DNA from: Syntrophaceae bacterium UBA6109
GTDB taxonomy: Bacteria > Desulfobacterota > Syntrophia > Syntrophales > UBA6109
Direction: 5' to 3'
DNA length: 24,905 nucleotides
NCBI GenBank assembly: GCA_002428445.1
Contig: DIWJ01000076.1
Span: 1-24,905 of the forward strand
The notes below the pieces were generated by a model. The model was not told where the DNA came from and made no database searches. It worked only from the letters and a program-made list of their open reading frames with translations. Shown one piece after another: positions 1 to 8,075 of this stretch (positions are counted from its first letter, which is position 1; each line of letters starts with the position of its first letter). A program made the position numbers and the translations under genes.

Positions 1-190
1 CTGTCCAGTTTTTCGCGACCAGCTCTTCATGCGGGCGATGGCGCGCGCCGTCGCCAGGGTGAAGTCGGCGGAGCCCTCCGCGCCTCCGGCCCGTCACTTT
101 CCCGGCGGTGGAGATGAAGGCGAGAGAAAATCTTCCTCCGTATTTTTCCGGAGGCTGCAGGAGCGGCAAACACCGCAGTACGGCTCAGTA

Positions 191-203
191 ATTGTTCGAC
201 AAT
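191..203. promoter_or_regulatory. Candidate GntR/FadR-type operator O1
   Basis: The sequence ATTGTtcgACAAT is an inverted repeat with 5-base arms and a 3-base centre. Its core (192-202) fits the TNGTnnnACNA pattern established for FadR-subfamily GntR operators. It lies about 270 bases before the gntR start and resembles the sites at 403-415 and 1135-1145. Binding by the neighbouring regulator is inferred. Confidence 0.45.
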
Positions 204-377
204 ATTGACAGATCCTGATGTTTTCGAATTCATCATTTCCACAAAGCAGCCCGCCATGCTCCTTGGACTGAACTCCATATACGGCAACATTATTCAATAG
301 ATGTATTGAGTCTACAGGCGAAAAGGCGGGGCATGAAATTGCCCGTAAACGTGCCGGCCAAATTTTTTGTTTTTTTC

Positions 378-404
378 TTGACAAATAGGAATGTCGGGTA
401 TAAT
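378..404 (+). promoter_or_regulatory. Sigma70-type promoter of the GntR regulator
   Basis: A perfect -35 box TTGACA (378-383) and a perfect -10 box TATAAT (399-404) are separated by 15 bases, slightly shorter than the usual 16-18. The inferred transcription start near 411 would leave a leader of about 50 bases before the ATG at 465. The -10 box touches the inverted repeat at 403-415, an arrangement suited to autorepression. Confidence 0.6.
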
Positions 405-415
405 TATCGGACAAT
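403..415. promoter_or_regulatory. Candidate autoregulatory operator O2
   Basis: ATTATcggACAAT is an imperfect inverted repeat overlapping the end of the -10 box. A second copy of the right arm, CGGACAAT, follows at 421-428, 13 bases downstream of the first copy at 408-415. Compared with O1 (191-203) the shared core approximates TTGTCnGACAA. The position at the transcription start suggests repression of gntR by its own product, which is an inference. Confidence 0.5.
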
Positions 416-464
416 CTCAGCGGACAATATTAGGGCGTATTGCAGGGAGCATCGAGGGCAGCGT

Positions 465-1103
465 ATGGAAAGAATCTACAATCAGCTGCGCGATGATGTC
501 ACTCTTGGCAGATTCCAGCCGGGAGAACATTTGTCGGAGAAACTTCTGACAGAGGTATATGGGGTGAGCCGGATGACGATCCGGGAGGTGATCGGACAGC
601 TCGCGAAGCAGGGGTACCTGAAAATAGAGAAGAACCGGGGTGCCATTGTAACGAAATTGACCATCGACGATATTGACAACATCTACAATGTCTTAGAGCG
701 TTGTGAGTCTTATGCGGTAAAGTTGTTTACGGAGCGACAAAGCAAGAATGTCATCAAGAAGTTGGAAACATTGCATGAGAAAATGCAGGAGGCGAGGATC
801 AAAGAGCAGCCAAAGCTCTGGCATCAACTGAATGATGAGTTTCATGGATTGATCTATGCCAACTGCGGGAGCACCATTGTAAGCGACCTTATCTTTCAGA
901 TCCGGCTTCGGCCGGTCCGTTATCGAAATGTCGTAAAGTTGGGACCCAAGTTCATCAATATCTATATCAAACAGCATGGCAGGATTCTCGCGGCGATTCG
1001 CAAGGGCGATTCGGAGCTTGCCGACAGGATGATGTTCGAACACTTGAGTGTTGCGAACGCACACCGAATCGACGCACTGCGTGACCTTTCCCTTTCGCTC
1101 TGA
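465..1103 (+). CDS. GntR family transcriptional regulator, FadR subfamily (FCD domain)
   Basis: A 212-residue one-component regulator. Residues 1-65 form the GntR winged helix-turn-helix; the core E30-VYGVSRMTIREVIGQLA-K48 and the wing with KNRGAIV (56-62) are typical. Residues about 70-205 fit the all-helical FCD ligand-binding domain: H127 of the xxFH motif, H171 and H193 match the metal-binding histidines, although the usual Asp four residues before the first His is Asn123. The start at ATG 465 is preferred over an earlier in-frame codon at 306 because GAGGG sits at 454-458 and the protein then has normal family length. FCD proteins usually sense organic acids and often repress the adjacent catabolic operon, so this gene probably controls the SDR-to-transporter cluster that follows. 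It has its own promoter (378-404) and candidate operators. Confidence 0.9.
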   Translation: MERIYNQLRDDVTLGRFQPGEHLSEKLLTEVYGVSRMTIREVIGQLAKQGYLKIEKNRGAIVTKLTIDDIDNIYNVLERCESYAVKLFTERQSKNVIKKLETLHEKMQEARIKEQPKLWHQLNDEFHGLIYANCGSTIVSDLIFQIRLRPVRYRNVVKLGPKFINIYIKQHGRILAAIRKGDSELADRMMFEHLSVANAHRIDALRDLSLSL

Positions 1104-1134
1104 CGAGCCATCGTTCCATGCGGCTTCAAGATGG

Positions 1135-1145
1135 TTGTCGGACGG
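1135..1145. promoter_or_regulatory. Candidate operator O3 before the SDR gene
   Basis: TTGTCGGACGG has a perfect left arm and a partial right arm relative to the TTGTCnGACAA pattern shared with O1 and O2. It lies in the 187-base gap between gntR and the SDR gene, where a promoter for the catabolic operon would be expected. I see no strong -35/-10 pair here, so the operon promoter may be weak, activator-dependent, or replaced by readthrough from gntR. Confidence 0.3.
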
Positions 1146-1188
1146 GGTTGCCATTGAAGAGACGAGGATTGGATCAGGAGGAGAAATA

Positions 1189-1230
1189 AGAGCCGGGGAG
1201 TGCCCTTCGGGCGGGGCATCTCCTAGCTCT
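1189..1230 (+). promoter_or_regulatory. Hairpin in the gntR-SDR spacer
   Basis: Arms AGAGC (1189-1193) with GCTCT (1226-1230), GGAG (1197-1200) with CTCC (1220-1223), and TGCCC (1201-1205) with GGGCA (1214-1218) form a 14-pair, interrupted stem-loop. There is no T run after it, so it does not look like an intrinsic terminator. It could be a leader structure of the SDR transcript. A purine-rich GGAGGAG (about 1177-1183) sits just before it without a suitably spaced start codon. Confidence 0.35.
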
Positions 1231-1290
1231 ACAGCGAACAACACAGAGATATTCGGCAAGATTTGACTTTTGCATGAGGGGGGACAAGCA

Positions 1291-2097
1291 ATGGATTTGA
1301 GTCAATTTTCGCTGGAAGGAAGAGTTGCCATTGTCACAGGGAGCGGCTCCGGTATTGGCAAAGCGATGGCCCTGGCTTTTGCCAATGCCGGAGCCGATTT
1401 GGTTAGTGCGGATGTCAATGGGGAAACGGCCGAAGCGACTGCCGCGGCCGTGCGCAAACTGGGCAGAGAAGCCCTTTCCCTTCGCGTCGACGTCCGCGAT
1501 AAACAGCAGATTGAAAACATGGCGGCCGAAGCGATCAAGAGATTCAAGAAGATCGATGTGATGGTCAACAACGCAGGGTACGGATTCATGACCGTTCCCG
1601 TGGTCGAAATGACCGAGGAGGATTGGGACGACCGGATCGTCCTCAATCTGAAGAGCACCTTTCTTTGCTGCAAGGTCATAGGGAAAATCATGAAAAACCA
1701 GAAAAGAGGCGTGATCATCAATATGGCGTCCATGGCCGCGCTGGGCGCCTATCCCATGGGGTCCAACTACGCCGCAGCGAAGGCCGGCATAAGGAACCTG
1801 ACCGAAACTCTGGCCGTGGAATTGGGGCCTTACAATATCCGTGTGAATGCCCTGGCCCCCGGCGTGATCCTGACGCCCCTGACGGAGGAACTCTATGCAA
1901 AGCGTCCGGAGCTGAAGGCGGTTCGACTGACCCAGGTTCCCCTGCAACGGCTGGGAACCCCGACGGACATCGCGAATGTGACACTCTTCCTGGCCAGCGA
2001 CGCCGCGGGCTATGTCAGCGGACATACGATTCCGATCAATGGAGCAATGCCAACGTTCGTGACGCCGGAACTGATCGCAGAACTTGCGAAGAGATGA
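1291..2097 (+). CDS. Short-chain dehydrogenase/reductase (SDR), classical type
   Basis: A 268-residue NAD(P)-dependent oxidoreductase of the classical SDR family, acting on an alcohol or ketone in the cytoplasm. Visible motifs are the cofactor loop TGSGSGIG (16-23), Asp41 at the end of beta-2 (which favours NAD over NADP), NNAG (93-96), and the catalytic set N119, S147, Y160 and K164 (YAAAK). The PG-motif APG near residue 197 and the C-terminal YVSGHTIPINGA are typical. ATG 1291 is chosen because GGGGGA precedes it by about 7 bases; the TTG at 1270 lacks a site. It is the first enzyme gene after the regulator and probably oxidises a hydroxyl intermediate of the pathway. Substrate unknown; annotations such as 3-oxoacyl-ACP reductase or gluconate dehydrogenase would be guesses. 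Confidence 0.9.
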   Translation: MDLSQFSLEGRVAIVTGSGSGIGKAMALAFANAGADLVSADVNGETAEATAAAVRKLGREALSLRVDVRDKQQIENMAAEAIKRFKKIDVMVNNAGYGFMTVPVVEMTEEDWDDRIVLNLKSTFLCCKVIGKIMKNQKRGVIINMASMAALGAYPMGSNYAAAKAGIRNLTETLAVELGPYNIRVNALAPGVILTPLTEELYAKRPELKAVRLTQVPLQRLGTPTDIANVTLFLASDAAGYVSGHTIPINGAMPTFVTPELIAELAKR

Positions 2098-2192
2098 AGA
2101 CAGGACGACGGAGAACGCCTTGAGATGCTGTACGGGCGGGTCACGTCGCTGGGAGAATCGTCAATTTATAGAGCAGAATAGGAGGTCAGCAA

Positions 2193-3992
2193 ATGGGTAA
2201 TTACAATGGTGCAGAAGTCATCGTCGAGTACCTCATCAAGGAAGGCGTTCCCTATATCTTCGGTCTTTGCGGCCACGGGGACATCGGATTGCTCGACGCG
2301 GTGTATGATCGGCAGGACAAGATCAAGGCGATTACGGTCAGGCACGAGCAGGCGGCCGGACACATGGCTGATGCGTACTTCCGGGTGAAACATAAACCCG
2401 TCGCCACGCTTACGTCATGCGGCCCCGGCACGACAAACCTGCCGATCGCCGTCGCCGCCGCCTTTCTCGATTCGTCGGCTTTTCTGGCGATTACGGGGAA
2501 TGTCCCGCAATGTCAATTCAATCGAGGGGCCTTCCAGGAAGCGTATCGTTTTCAGCAGGCCGAGGGTCCGAAGATCTTTGAACCGTTTGTCAAGAGGATC
2601 TTTCAGCCCCAGTGCGTCAATATGATACCCCTGGCCGTCCGCCAGGCCTATAAGACGATGGTGACCGGAAGGCCCGGGCCGGTTGTCCTCGATGTTCCGA
2701 ACAATTTCTTCATGGAAAGAGGCGATGTCGAGATTCCCGAGCCTGAGAGTTGGCGAAGCGGGATCGACGGAAGAAGTGCCGGCAGCCTTGACGCCGTTGA
2801 AAAAGCCCTCGATCTTCTTTTGGCTGCCAAACGCCCGCTCATCTTGGCGGGCTATGGAACAGTTCTTTCCGAGGCCGAAGAGGAATTGGCTCTCTTCTCC
2901 AAGTACACCGGCATCCCGGTCGTAAGCTCTCCTCCCGCCCAGGGCGTGATGGATGCGCGGAACGAGATGTTTGTCGGGACGGAGGGGTACAAGGGGACGT
3001 ATGCCTCCAATGAGGCGACCAAGAGCTGTGATGTCCTGATCTCTTTGGGCGCCCGCTTCTGTGACCGTTTGAGCAGTTCCTGGCTTCCCGGATACGCCTT
3101 CAATATTCCTCCCACCAAGCTTGTTCAGGTTGACATCGATCCGGAAGAGATCGGTCGAAATTATCCCGTCGAGATCGGAATCCTCGGCGACATCAAAATG
3201 GTCCTCCGTCAGATGATCGAACTGGCCAAGAAGAAGCTGGGGAAGAAGAGGGCATGTCCGAAGGAATGGTGTGCGGATATCAAGAAATGGAAGGCGTTTT
3301 GGGCTGAGAACATCTCCAAAGACGCAAACTCCAATGCGGTGCCGATCAATCCGAGACGCCTGGTGGATGCGATGCGCAAGGTACTGCCGGAGGATGCCAT
3401 CGTCCTCTCCGACACCGGCGACCACCACGGCTGGATGACCATGTTCTGGGACGCCTATCGATCCCGTACACACCTGCAGTCTTGGGGATTCGGTGCCATG
3501 GGCTTCGGCGTGTGCGGTGTTCTGGGGGCGAAGCTGGCAGCCCCGGATCAGGTTTGCGTCTCCTACAGCGGTGACGGCGGATTCATGATGGCTCCGCATA
3601 TCGTCGCAACGGCTGTTGAATACGACATTCCGGCGGTATGGGTCGTCTTCAACAACTACGGTTTCAACGCCATCAGGATGCTTCAGCAGTACAAATTCGG
3701 CGGCCGTGAGATCATCACCAGTTTCGTCAAAGAGAAGACCCAAGAGCTTTACAATCCCGACTTCGCGGCGATGGCCCACTCCATGGGCGCCGGAGGAATC
3801 CGGGTGGAAAAGCCGAAGGATCTCGAACCCGCCCTGGAAGAAGCGGTTCGTTCCGGGAAACCGTATGTCCTGGATGTCATCGTCGATCGGGAAGCCAGGC
3901 TTCCGGCGATCGGGACGGGCTGGGAGATGCCTCCCCTGCCGACTCCGGAACCCATGGTTTTCGGGAAGAAGATTCCCCTGAAGAAATATTGA
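2193..3992 (+). CDS. Thiamine diphosphate-dependent enzyme, acetolactate synthase-like
   Basis: A 599-residue ThDP enzyme of the acetohydroxyacid synthase/pyruvate oxidase superfamily. The N-terminal Pyr domain (about 1-175) carries the activating glutamate E52 in RHEQ. The middle domain (about 195-330) has the degenerate nucleotide-binding fold, and the C-terminal PP domain has the ThDP/Mg motif GDG (460-462) ending in N487-N488. The loop GLCGHGDIG (24-32) differs from standard IlvB and is closer in style to ring-diketone hydrolases and IolD-like members. No small regulatory subunit gene is nearby, and no other branched-chain biosynthesis gene is seen, so a catabolic C-C lyase, ligase or diketone-cleaving role is more likely than valine synthesis. 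AGGAGGT precedes the ATG at good spacing. Whether it binds FAD cannot be told from sequence alone. Confidence 0.85.
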   Translation: MGNYNGAEVIVEYLIKEGVPYIFGLCGHGDIGLLDAVYDRQDKIKAITVRHEQAAGHMADAYFRVKHKPVATLTSCGPGTTNLPIAVAAAFLDSSAFLAITGNVPQCQFNRGAFQEAYRFQQAEGPKIFEPFVKRIFQPQCVNMIPLAVRQAYKTMVTGRPGPVVLDVPNNFFMERGDVEIPEPESWRSGIDGRSAGSLDAVEKALDLLLAAKRPLILAGYGTVLSEAEEELALFSKYTGIPVVSSPPAQGVMDARNEMFVGTEGYKGTYASNEATKSCDVLISLGARFCDRLSSSWLPGYAFNIPPTKLVQVDIDPEEIGRNYPVEIGILGDIKMVLRQMIELAKKKLGKKRACPKEWCADIKKWKAFWAENISKDANSNAVPINPRRLVDAMRKVLPEDAIVLSDTGDHHGWMTMFWDAYRSRTHLQSWGFGAMGFGVCGVLGAKLAAPDQVCVSYSGDGGFMMAPHIVATAVEYDIPAVWVVFNNYGFNAIRMLQQYKFGGREIITSFVKEKTQELYNPDFAAMAHSMGAGGIRVEKPKDLEPALEEAVRSGKPYVLDVIVDREARLPAIGTGWEMPPLPTPEPMVFGKKIPLKKY

Positions 3993-4072
3993 CCTTCTGC
4001 AGAACAAACGGTGGCCGGGAACAGCGGTTTCGAGTCGATCCGGACAGAGTAGAACAGGAGGGTTCCTATCTT

Positions 4073-6016
4073 ATGCAAAACCTCTTTCGACCCGGGAAGA
4101 TCGGCAGTGTGGAGCTGAAGAACAGAATTGTCATGGCTCCCATGGGCACGACTGGTCTGGTAGAGCTGGACGGAAGATATTCCCAGCGGGGGATCGACCA
4201 CTTTGTCGCGAGGGCCAGGGGCGGTGTGGGTTTGATTGAAACTGGTTTGATGGCCGTTGATGTTGAGATAGAAAGAAGAGCATTGGGACCATGGAGTCAT
4301 TTACCAAGAGCTGACTCCCCTATCTACATCGCACGATTGAATGAACTGACAGACGCCGTGCATGAAGAAGGAGCCAGAATTGCGGCGCAACTGACGGCTG
4401 GCTTCGGGCGGGTCGCAAGAGGTGCCATTGCCAATCCCGGGTGGGCGATTGCTCCTTCACCCCAACCTTGTTATTGGAATCCGAATGCCATCGCGCGTGA
4501 ATTGAGCAATGAGGACATTGAAAAACTGATTAAGTCCTTTGGGATCGCTGCAAACACAGTTAGGATGGCGGGATTTGATGCAGTAGAAATCCATGCTCAC
4601 GAAGGTTACCTGGTCGACCAATTCATGACCGCCATATGGAATAGACGTATCGACAAGTATGGGGGAGACCTGAATGGTCGTCTCAGGTTTCCACTGGAGA
4701 TTATTGCATCCATCCGGAAGGCTGTGGGTGCTGATTTCCCGGTCATCTTCCGGATGGCTGGGAAACACCACACCGAAGGCGGCCGGGAAATTGATGAAAG
4801 CAGAGTTGTCGCCAAGCGTCTGGAGGCGGCTGGTGTTGATGCGTTTCATGTCGATTCGGGCTGTTATGACGCCTGGAACTGGGCCCATCCACCGGGATAT
4901 ATGGAACCGGGAACTTCCCTGATCTGGGCGGCGGCAATCAAAGAGGTGGTTGCCGTTCCGGTGATCGCCGTCGGCCGTATGGGTTATCCGGAACTGGCTG
5001 AAAGAGCGATTGCCGAAGGGAAAGCCGATTTTATCGCCCTTGGCCGGGCTCTCCTGGCGGATCCGGAATGGCCGAACAAGGTGAAAGAGGGGCGGGTTGA
5101 CGATATCCGGCCATGCATCGGGGATCATGACGGCTGTATGGGCCGCATCATGATCGAGGGAAAATATCTCAGTTGCACCGTCAATCCCCAAACCGGGAGG
5201 GAGAAAGAATTGGCCATCTTCCCGGCTCCGCAAAAGAAATCGGTTCTCGTGATCGGAGGCGGGCCGGCGGGCATGGAGGCAGCCAGAGTTGCCGCCTTGC
5301 GGGGACACCGGGTTGCGCTTTGGGAAAAGAATGGGGAACTGGGCGGAAATCTGATTGCCGCCGCGGTTCCAGCGTTCAAGTCTGATCTCCGGCTCCTGAT
5401 TCAATACCTCTCCGGACAAATAAAAAAGCTCGGCGTCAAGATCAGATTTCATCAGGAAACGACGCCGGAGAAGGTCAAAAAGGCCCATCCTGATGTTGTC
5501 ATCCTTGCAGTGGGGGCACGACCCCTTCTCCCTGATATCCCCATAAAAGGCGTTACGATGGTGGCGGCAACCGACCTGTTGCTCGGAAGGACAAAAGCCG
5601 GACAAGACGTCGTTGTCGTCGGAGGCGGGGCTGTCGGCTGTGAAACGGCTCTTTGGCTGGCCCGGCAAGGGAAGAGAGTTACGGTGCTCGAAATGCTGGG
5701 GGAAGCGATGGCCGATCTCTTCGTGGCTAACAAACGGCAGCTTACCCAAATGATGAACGACGCCGGAGTTGCAGTCTTCACAGGCGTCAGGATCGTGGGG
5801 GCGACCCGAAAGGGGTTGACGATCACGCAGTCGGGAAAGAAGAAAATTGTGGAAGCGGATACGCTGGTGGCTGCGGTTGGCTTGACATCGGAAAGGGGGC
5901 TGGCGGACCAGCTGAAAGATGTCCCTTCCCCCGTGCATCTGATTGGCGATTGCTCAGCGCCCGGCAAGATTCAAAGTGCGATCTGGGGGGCTTATAAGTT
6001 GGCCCGAAGGATTTGA
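4073..6016 (+). CDS. FMN/FAD/Fe-S NAD(P)H:flavin oxidoreductase, 2,4-dienoyl-CoA reductase type (copy 1)
   Basis: A 647-residue member of the old-yellow-enzyme family with trimethylamine-dehydrogenase/FadH architecture. It has an FMN-binding TIM barrel (about 1-340), an Fe-S segment, and an FAD/NAD(P)H module with GGGPAG (395-400) and a second dinucleotide motif GGGAVG (517-522). Y179 in HEGYL matches the catalytic Tyr of FadH; a CYDAW segment with H272 lies near the active-site face. The Fe-S motif is C348-x2-D351-x3-C355-x12-C368: the second ligand, normally Cys, is Asp. ATG 4073 is used because AGGAGG (4056-4061) precedes it; the open frame continues upstream without a site. It probably reduces an activated C=C bond of an enoate, dienoyl-CoA or unsaturated ring. 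It pairs with the next gene, a close paralogue. Confidence 0.88.
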   Translation: MQNLFRPGKIGSVELKNRIVMAPMGTTGLVELDGRYSQRGIDHFVARARGGVGLIETGLMAVDVEIERRALGPWSHLPRADSPIYIARLNELTDAVHEEGARIAAQLTAGFGRVARGAIANPGWAIAPSPQPCYWNPNAIARELSNEDIEKLIKSFGIAANTVRMAGFDAVEIHAHEGYLVDQFMTAIWNRRIDKYGGDLNGRLRFPLEIIASIRKAVGADFPVIFRMAGKHHTEGGREIDESRVVAKRLEAAGVDAFHVDSGCYDAWNWAHPPGYMEPGTSLIWAAAIKEVVAVPVIAVGRMGYPELAERAIAEGKADFIALGRALLADPEWPNKVKEGRVDDIRPCIGDHDGCMGRIMIEGKYLSCTVNPQTGREKELAIFPAPQKKSVLVIGGGPAGMEAARVAALRGHRVALWEKNGELGGNLIAAAVPAFKSDLRLLIQYLSGQIKKLGVKIRFHQETTPEKVKKAHPDVVILAVGARPLLPDIPIKGVTMVAATDLLLGRTKAGQDVVVVGGGAVGCETALWLARQGKRVTVLEMLGEAMADLFVANKRQLTQMMNDAGVAVFTGVRIVGATRKGLTITQSGKKKIVEADTLVAAVGLTSERGLADQLKDVPSPVHLIGDCSAPGKIQSAIWGAYKLARRI

Positions 6017-6083
6017 GCCAAGCTCTACGACGCCCACTCGAACAGGCCTCGGCGACGAAAAAATGACCAAAGGAGGATAGCCG

Positions 6084-8030
6084 ATGAAGTATCTTTTTAA
6101 GCCCGGGAAGATCGGTAAGCTGGAAATCAAAAACAGAATCGTCATGGCGCCCATGGGCACCATGGGCCTTGTGGAGATGGATGGCAGATATTCTCAGCGC
6201 GCAATCGATTACTTCGTGGCCCGGGCCAAAGGCGGAGTGGGGCTCATCGAAACGGGGCTTATGGCCGTGGAAGCCGAGATCGAAAAACGCGCGGCGGGTC
6301 CTTGGAGCGGTCTGCCAAGAACCGATTCCCCTGCCTATATCTGCCGCCTCAACGAACTGGCCGATGCGGTGCATGCCTATGAAGCCAAAATTGTCGCGCA
6401 GCTTACCGCCGGGTACGGCCGGGTGGGAAAGGGGGCCATACTGGCCGGCGGCTGGGCCGTGGCTCCGTCGCCTCAGCCCTGTTTCTGGGATCCGGCGAAA
6501 AGCGCCCGGGGCCTGACCGTGGAGGAGATCGAGAAACTGGTCAAGGCTTTCGGACCGGCATCCCTCAACGTCAAGCTGGCCGGCTTTGACGGAGTGGAGC
6601 TTCACGGCCATGAAGGCTATCTGATGGATCAATTCATGACCGCCAAGTGGAACAAGAGAACGGACAAATACGGCGGGACTTTCGAGAAGCGTCTGCGCTT
6701 TTCCCTGGAGGTCATCGAAAACATCCGCAAATCCGTCGGCCCGGATTTCCCCATCATCTATCGGCTGTCCGCCCATCACGCCTTGGAAGGCGGACGCCGG
6801 CTGGAGGAATCGATTGCCATAGCAAAGCGCTTTGAGGAAGCGGGTGTCGACTGCCTGCACATAGACGTAGGGTGCTATGATGCGTGGCATTGGGCCCATC
6901 CCCCGATCTACATGCCCAAGGCTCCGGTGCTGAAAGAAGTTTCGGCGATCAAGAACGAGGTGTCCGTGCCGGTCATCGCCGTCGGACGTCTGGGTGATCC
7001 GAAGGTTGCCGAAAGAATCCTGGCCGACGGCAAGGCCGACTTCATCGCCTTGGGCCGCCCCCTGCTTGCCGATCCTGAATGGCCTTTGAAAGTGAAGGAA
7101 GGCCGCATCAGCGATATCAGGCCCTGCATCGGGGACCATGACGGTTGCCTGGGGCGTATCGCTTTTGAAGGGAAGTACTTGAGCTGCACGGTAAATCCAC
7201 AGACCGGCATGGAGAGAGAACTGGCGATTCAACCCGCTCTCCGCAGGAAATCGATCCTCATCATAGGCGGCGGACCCGGTGGAATGGAGGCCGCCCGGGT
7301 CGCCGCGCTGCGCGGCCACAAAGTGAAGCTCTGGGAAAAGAGCGGGGCGCTGGGCGGGAACCTGATTCCGGCCGGCGTTCCCGATTTCAAAACGGATATC
7401 CGGTCGCTGGTGGCATATCTTTCCAATCAACTCAAGAAGCTGGGCGTTCAGGTGCGGCTCAACAAGGAAGCCACCGCTGCATCGGTAAAGGCGGCCAAGG
7501 TTGACGAAGTGATCGTCGCCACGGGTACGCAACCCATTGTCCTGAAGATTCCGGGTATGAACAGGAAGAATGTCGTCCAGGGAATCGATCTTTTCACCAA
7601 CGGCAGGAAGATCGGGAAAAAAATCGTGGTCGTCGGCGGCGGCGTTGTCGGATGCGAGGTCGCCTTATGGCTGAGCCGACAGGGAAAGGAGGTAACCGTC
7701 ATCGAGATGTTGAAGAGCCTGGTCAACGACATCTTTCCGGCCAACCGGCAGAACCTGCTGGAGCTTCTCCGGCAAGCCAACGTCGCCACGCTCACCGAAT
7801 CGGAAATCTGCGAGATCACCGACCGGGGCATCGTATTTCAGTGTTCGAAGGGCAGGAAGGAGATGGCAGCCGACACGGTGGTCATGGCTGCGGGGTTGAA
7901 GGCGGAGAATACCCTCTTCCATCAATTGAGAGATCTGGGGATTTCCGTTCACGCCGTCGGTGACTGCGTAGCCGCCCGCAGAATTCAAAGCGCCATCTGG
8001 GAAGCCTATCGCCTGGCGCTTACGATCTGA
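6084..8030 (+). CDS. FMN/FAD/Fe-S NAD(P)H:flavin oxidoreductase, 2,4-dienoyl-CoA reductase type (copy 2)
   Basis: A 648-residue paralogue of the preceding protein, collinear over its whole length, including opening residues KPGKIGKLEIKNRIVMAPMG and the ending IQSAIWEAYRLAL. Catalytic Y179, the CYDAWHWAHPP segment (264-274), and the FAD motif GGGPGG (395-400) are at the same positions as in copy 1. The Fe-S segment is again C348-x2-D351-x3-C355-x12-C368, so the Asp substitution is shared. AGGAGG lies about 8 bases before the ATG. Only 67 bases separate the two genes, suggesting tandem duplication followed by divergence. The two copies may act on successive double bonds or form a heteromer. Related families include FadH, the Bai bile-acid enzymes and naphthoyl-CoA reductases; I cannot choose among them. 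Confidence 0.88.
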   Translation: MKYLFKPGKIGKLEIKNRIVMAPMGTMGLVEMDGRYSQRAIDYFVARAKGGVGLIETGLMAVEAEIEKRAAGPWSGLPRTDSPAYICRLNELADAVHAYEAKIVAQLTAGYGRVGKGAILAGGWAVAPSPQPCFWDPAKSARGLTVEEIEKLVKAFGPASLNVKLAGFDGVELHGHEGYLMDQFMTAKWNKRTDKYGGTFEKRLRFSLEVIENIRKSVGPDFPIIYRLSAHHALEGGRRLEESIAIAKRFEEAGVDCLHIDVGCYDAWHWAHPPIYMPKAPVLKEVSAIKNEVSVPVIAVGRLGDPKVAERILADGKADFIALGRPLLADPEWPLKVKEGRISDIRPCIGDHDGCLGRIAFEGKYLSCTVNPQTGMERELAIQPALRRKSILIIGGGPGGMEAARVAALRGHKVKLWEKSGALGGNLIPAGVPDFKTDIRSLVAYLSNQLKKLGVQVRLNKEATAASVKAAKVDEVIVATGTQPIVLKIPGMNRKNVVQGIDLFTNGRKIGKKIVVVGGGVVGCEVALWLSRQGKEVTVIEMLKSLVNDIFPANRQNLLELLRQANVATLTESEICEITDRGIVFQCSKGRKEMAADTVVMAAGLKAENTLFHQLRDLGISVHAVGDCVAARRIQSAIWEAYRLALTI

Positions 8031-8075
8031 TTTTTCAGGGAAGCAGGATGCGTGCGAATGAAAGGAGGAGAGAAT

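Larger units (their letters stand above)
1..464. other. Region upstream of the regulator gene, no convincing gene
   Basis: One + frame (from base 2 to about 207) is open from the window edge and could be the tail of a gene entering from the left, but its translation is Arg/Ala/Pro-rich and I do not recognise it. Minus-strand open frames here have low-complexity, GC-driven translations and no good ribosome binding site. The recognisable content is regulatory: two inverted repeats (191-203 and 403-415), a sigma70-like promoter (378-404) and a T-rich stretch at about 362-377. Confidence 0.5.

Noticed and set aside
325..377. Rho-independent terminator before the gntR promoter
   Set aside because: A weak GGGCA/TGCCC stem is too far from the T-rich run, and the T run directly precedes the -35 box.
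94..414. Minus-strand open frame with several CxxC pairs
   Set aside because: Overlaps the gntR promoter and operators, has no good ribosome binding site, and its Cys pattern does not match a zinc-finger family I know.
1200..1226. Possible leader peptide (GTG, 8 codons) before the SDR gene
   Set aside because: Spacing from GGAGGAG is about 16 bases, too long, and the codons show no attenuation logic.
1174..2025. Long minus-strand frame opposite the SDR gene
   Set aside because: Shadow of a GC-rich gene; the + strand has complete SDR motifs, a start and a ribosome binding site.
2415..4007. 530-codon minus-strand frame opposite the ThDP gene
   Set aside because: His/Asp/Arg-rich antisense translation without domains; the sense gene is certain.
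5823..7532. 569-codon minus-strand frame spanning both flavoenzyme genes
   Set aside because: Crosses a gene boundary and mirrors codon bias of the real genes; no motif.
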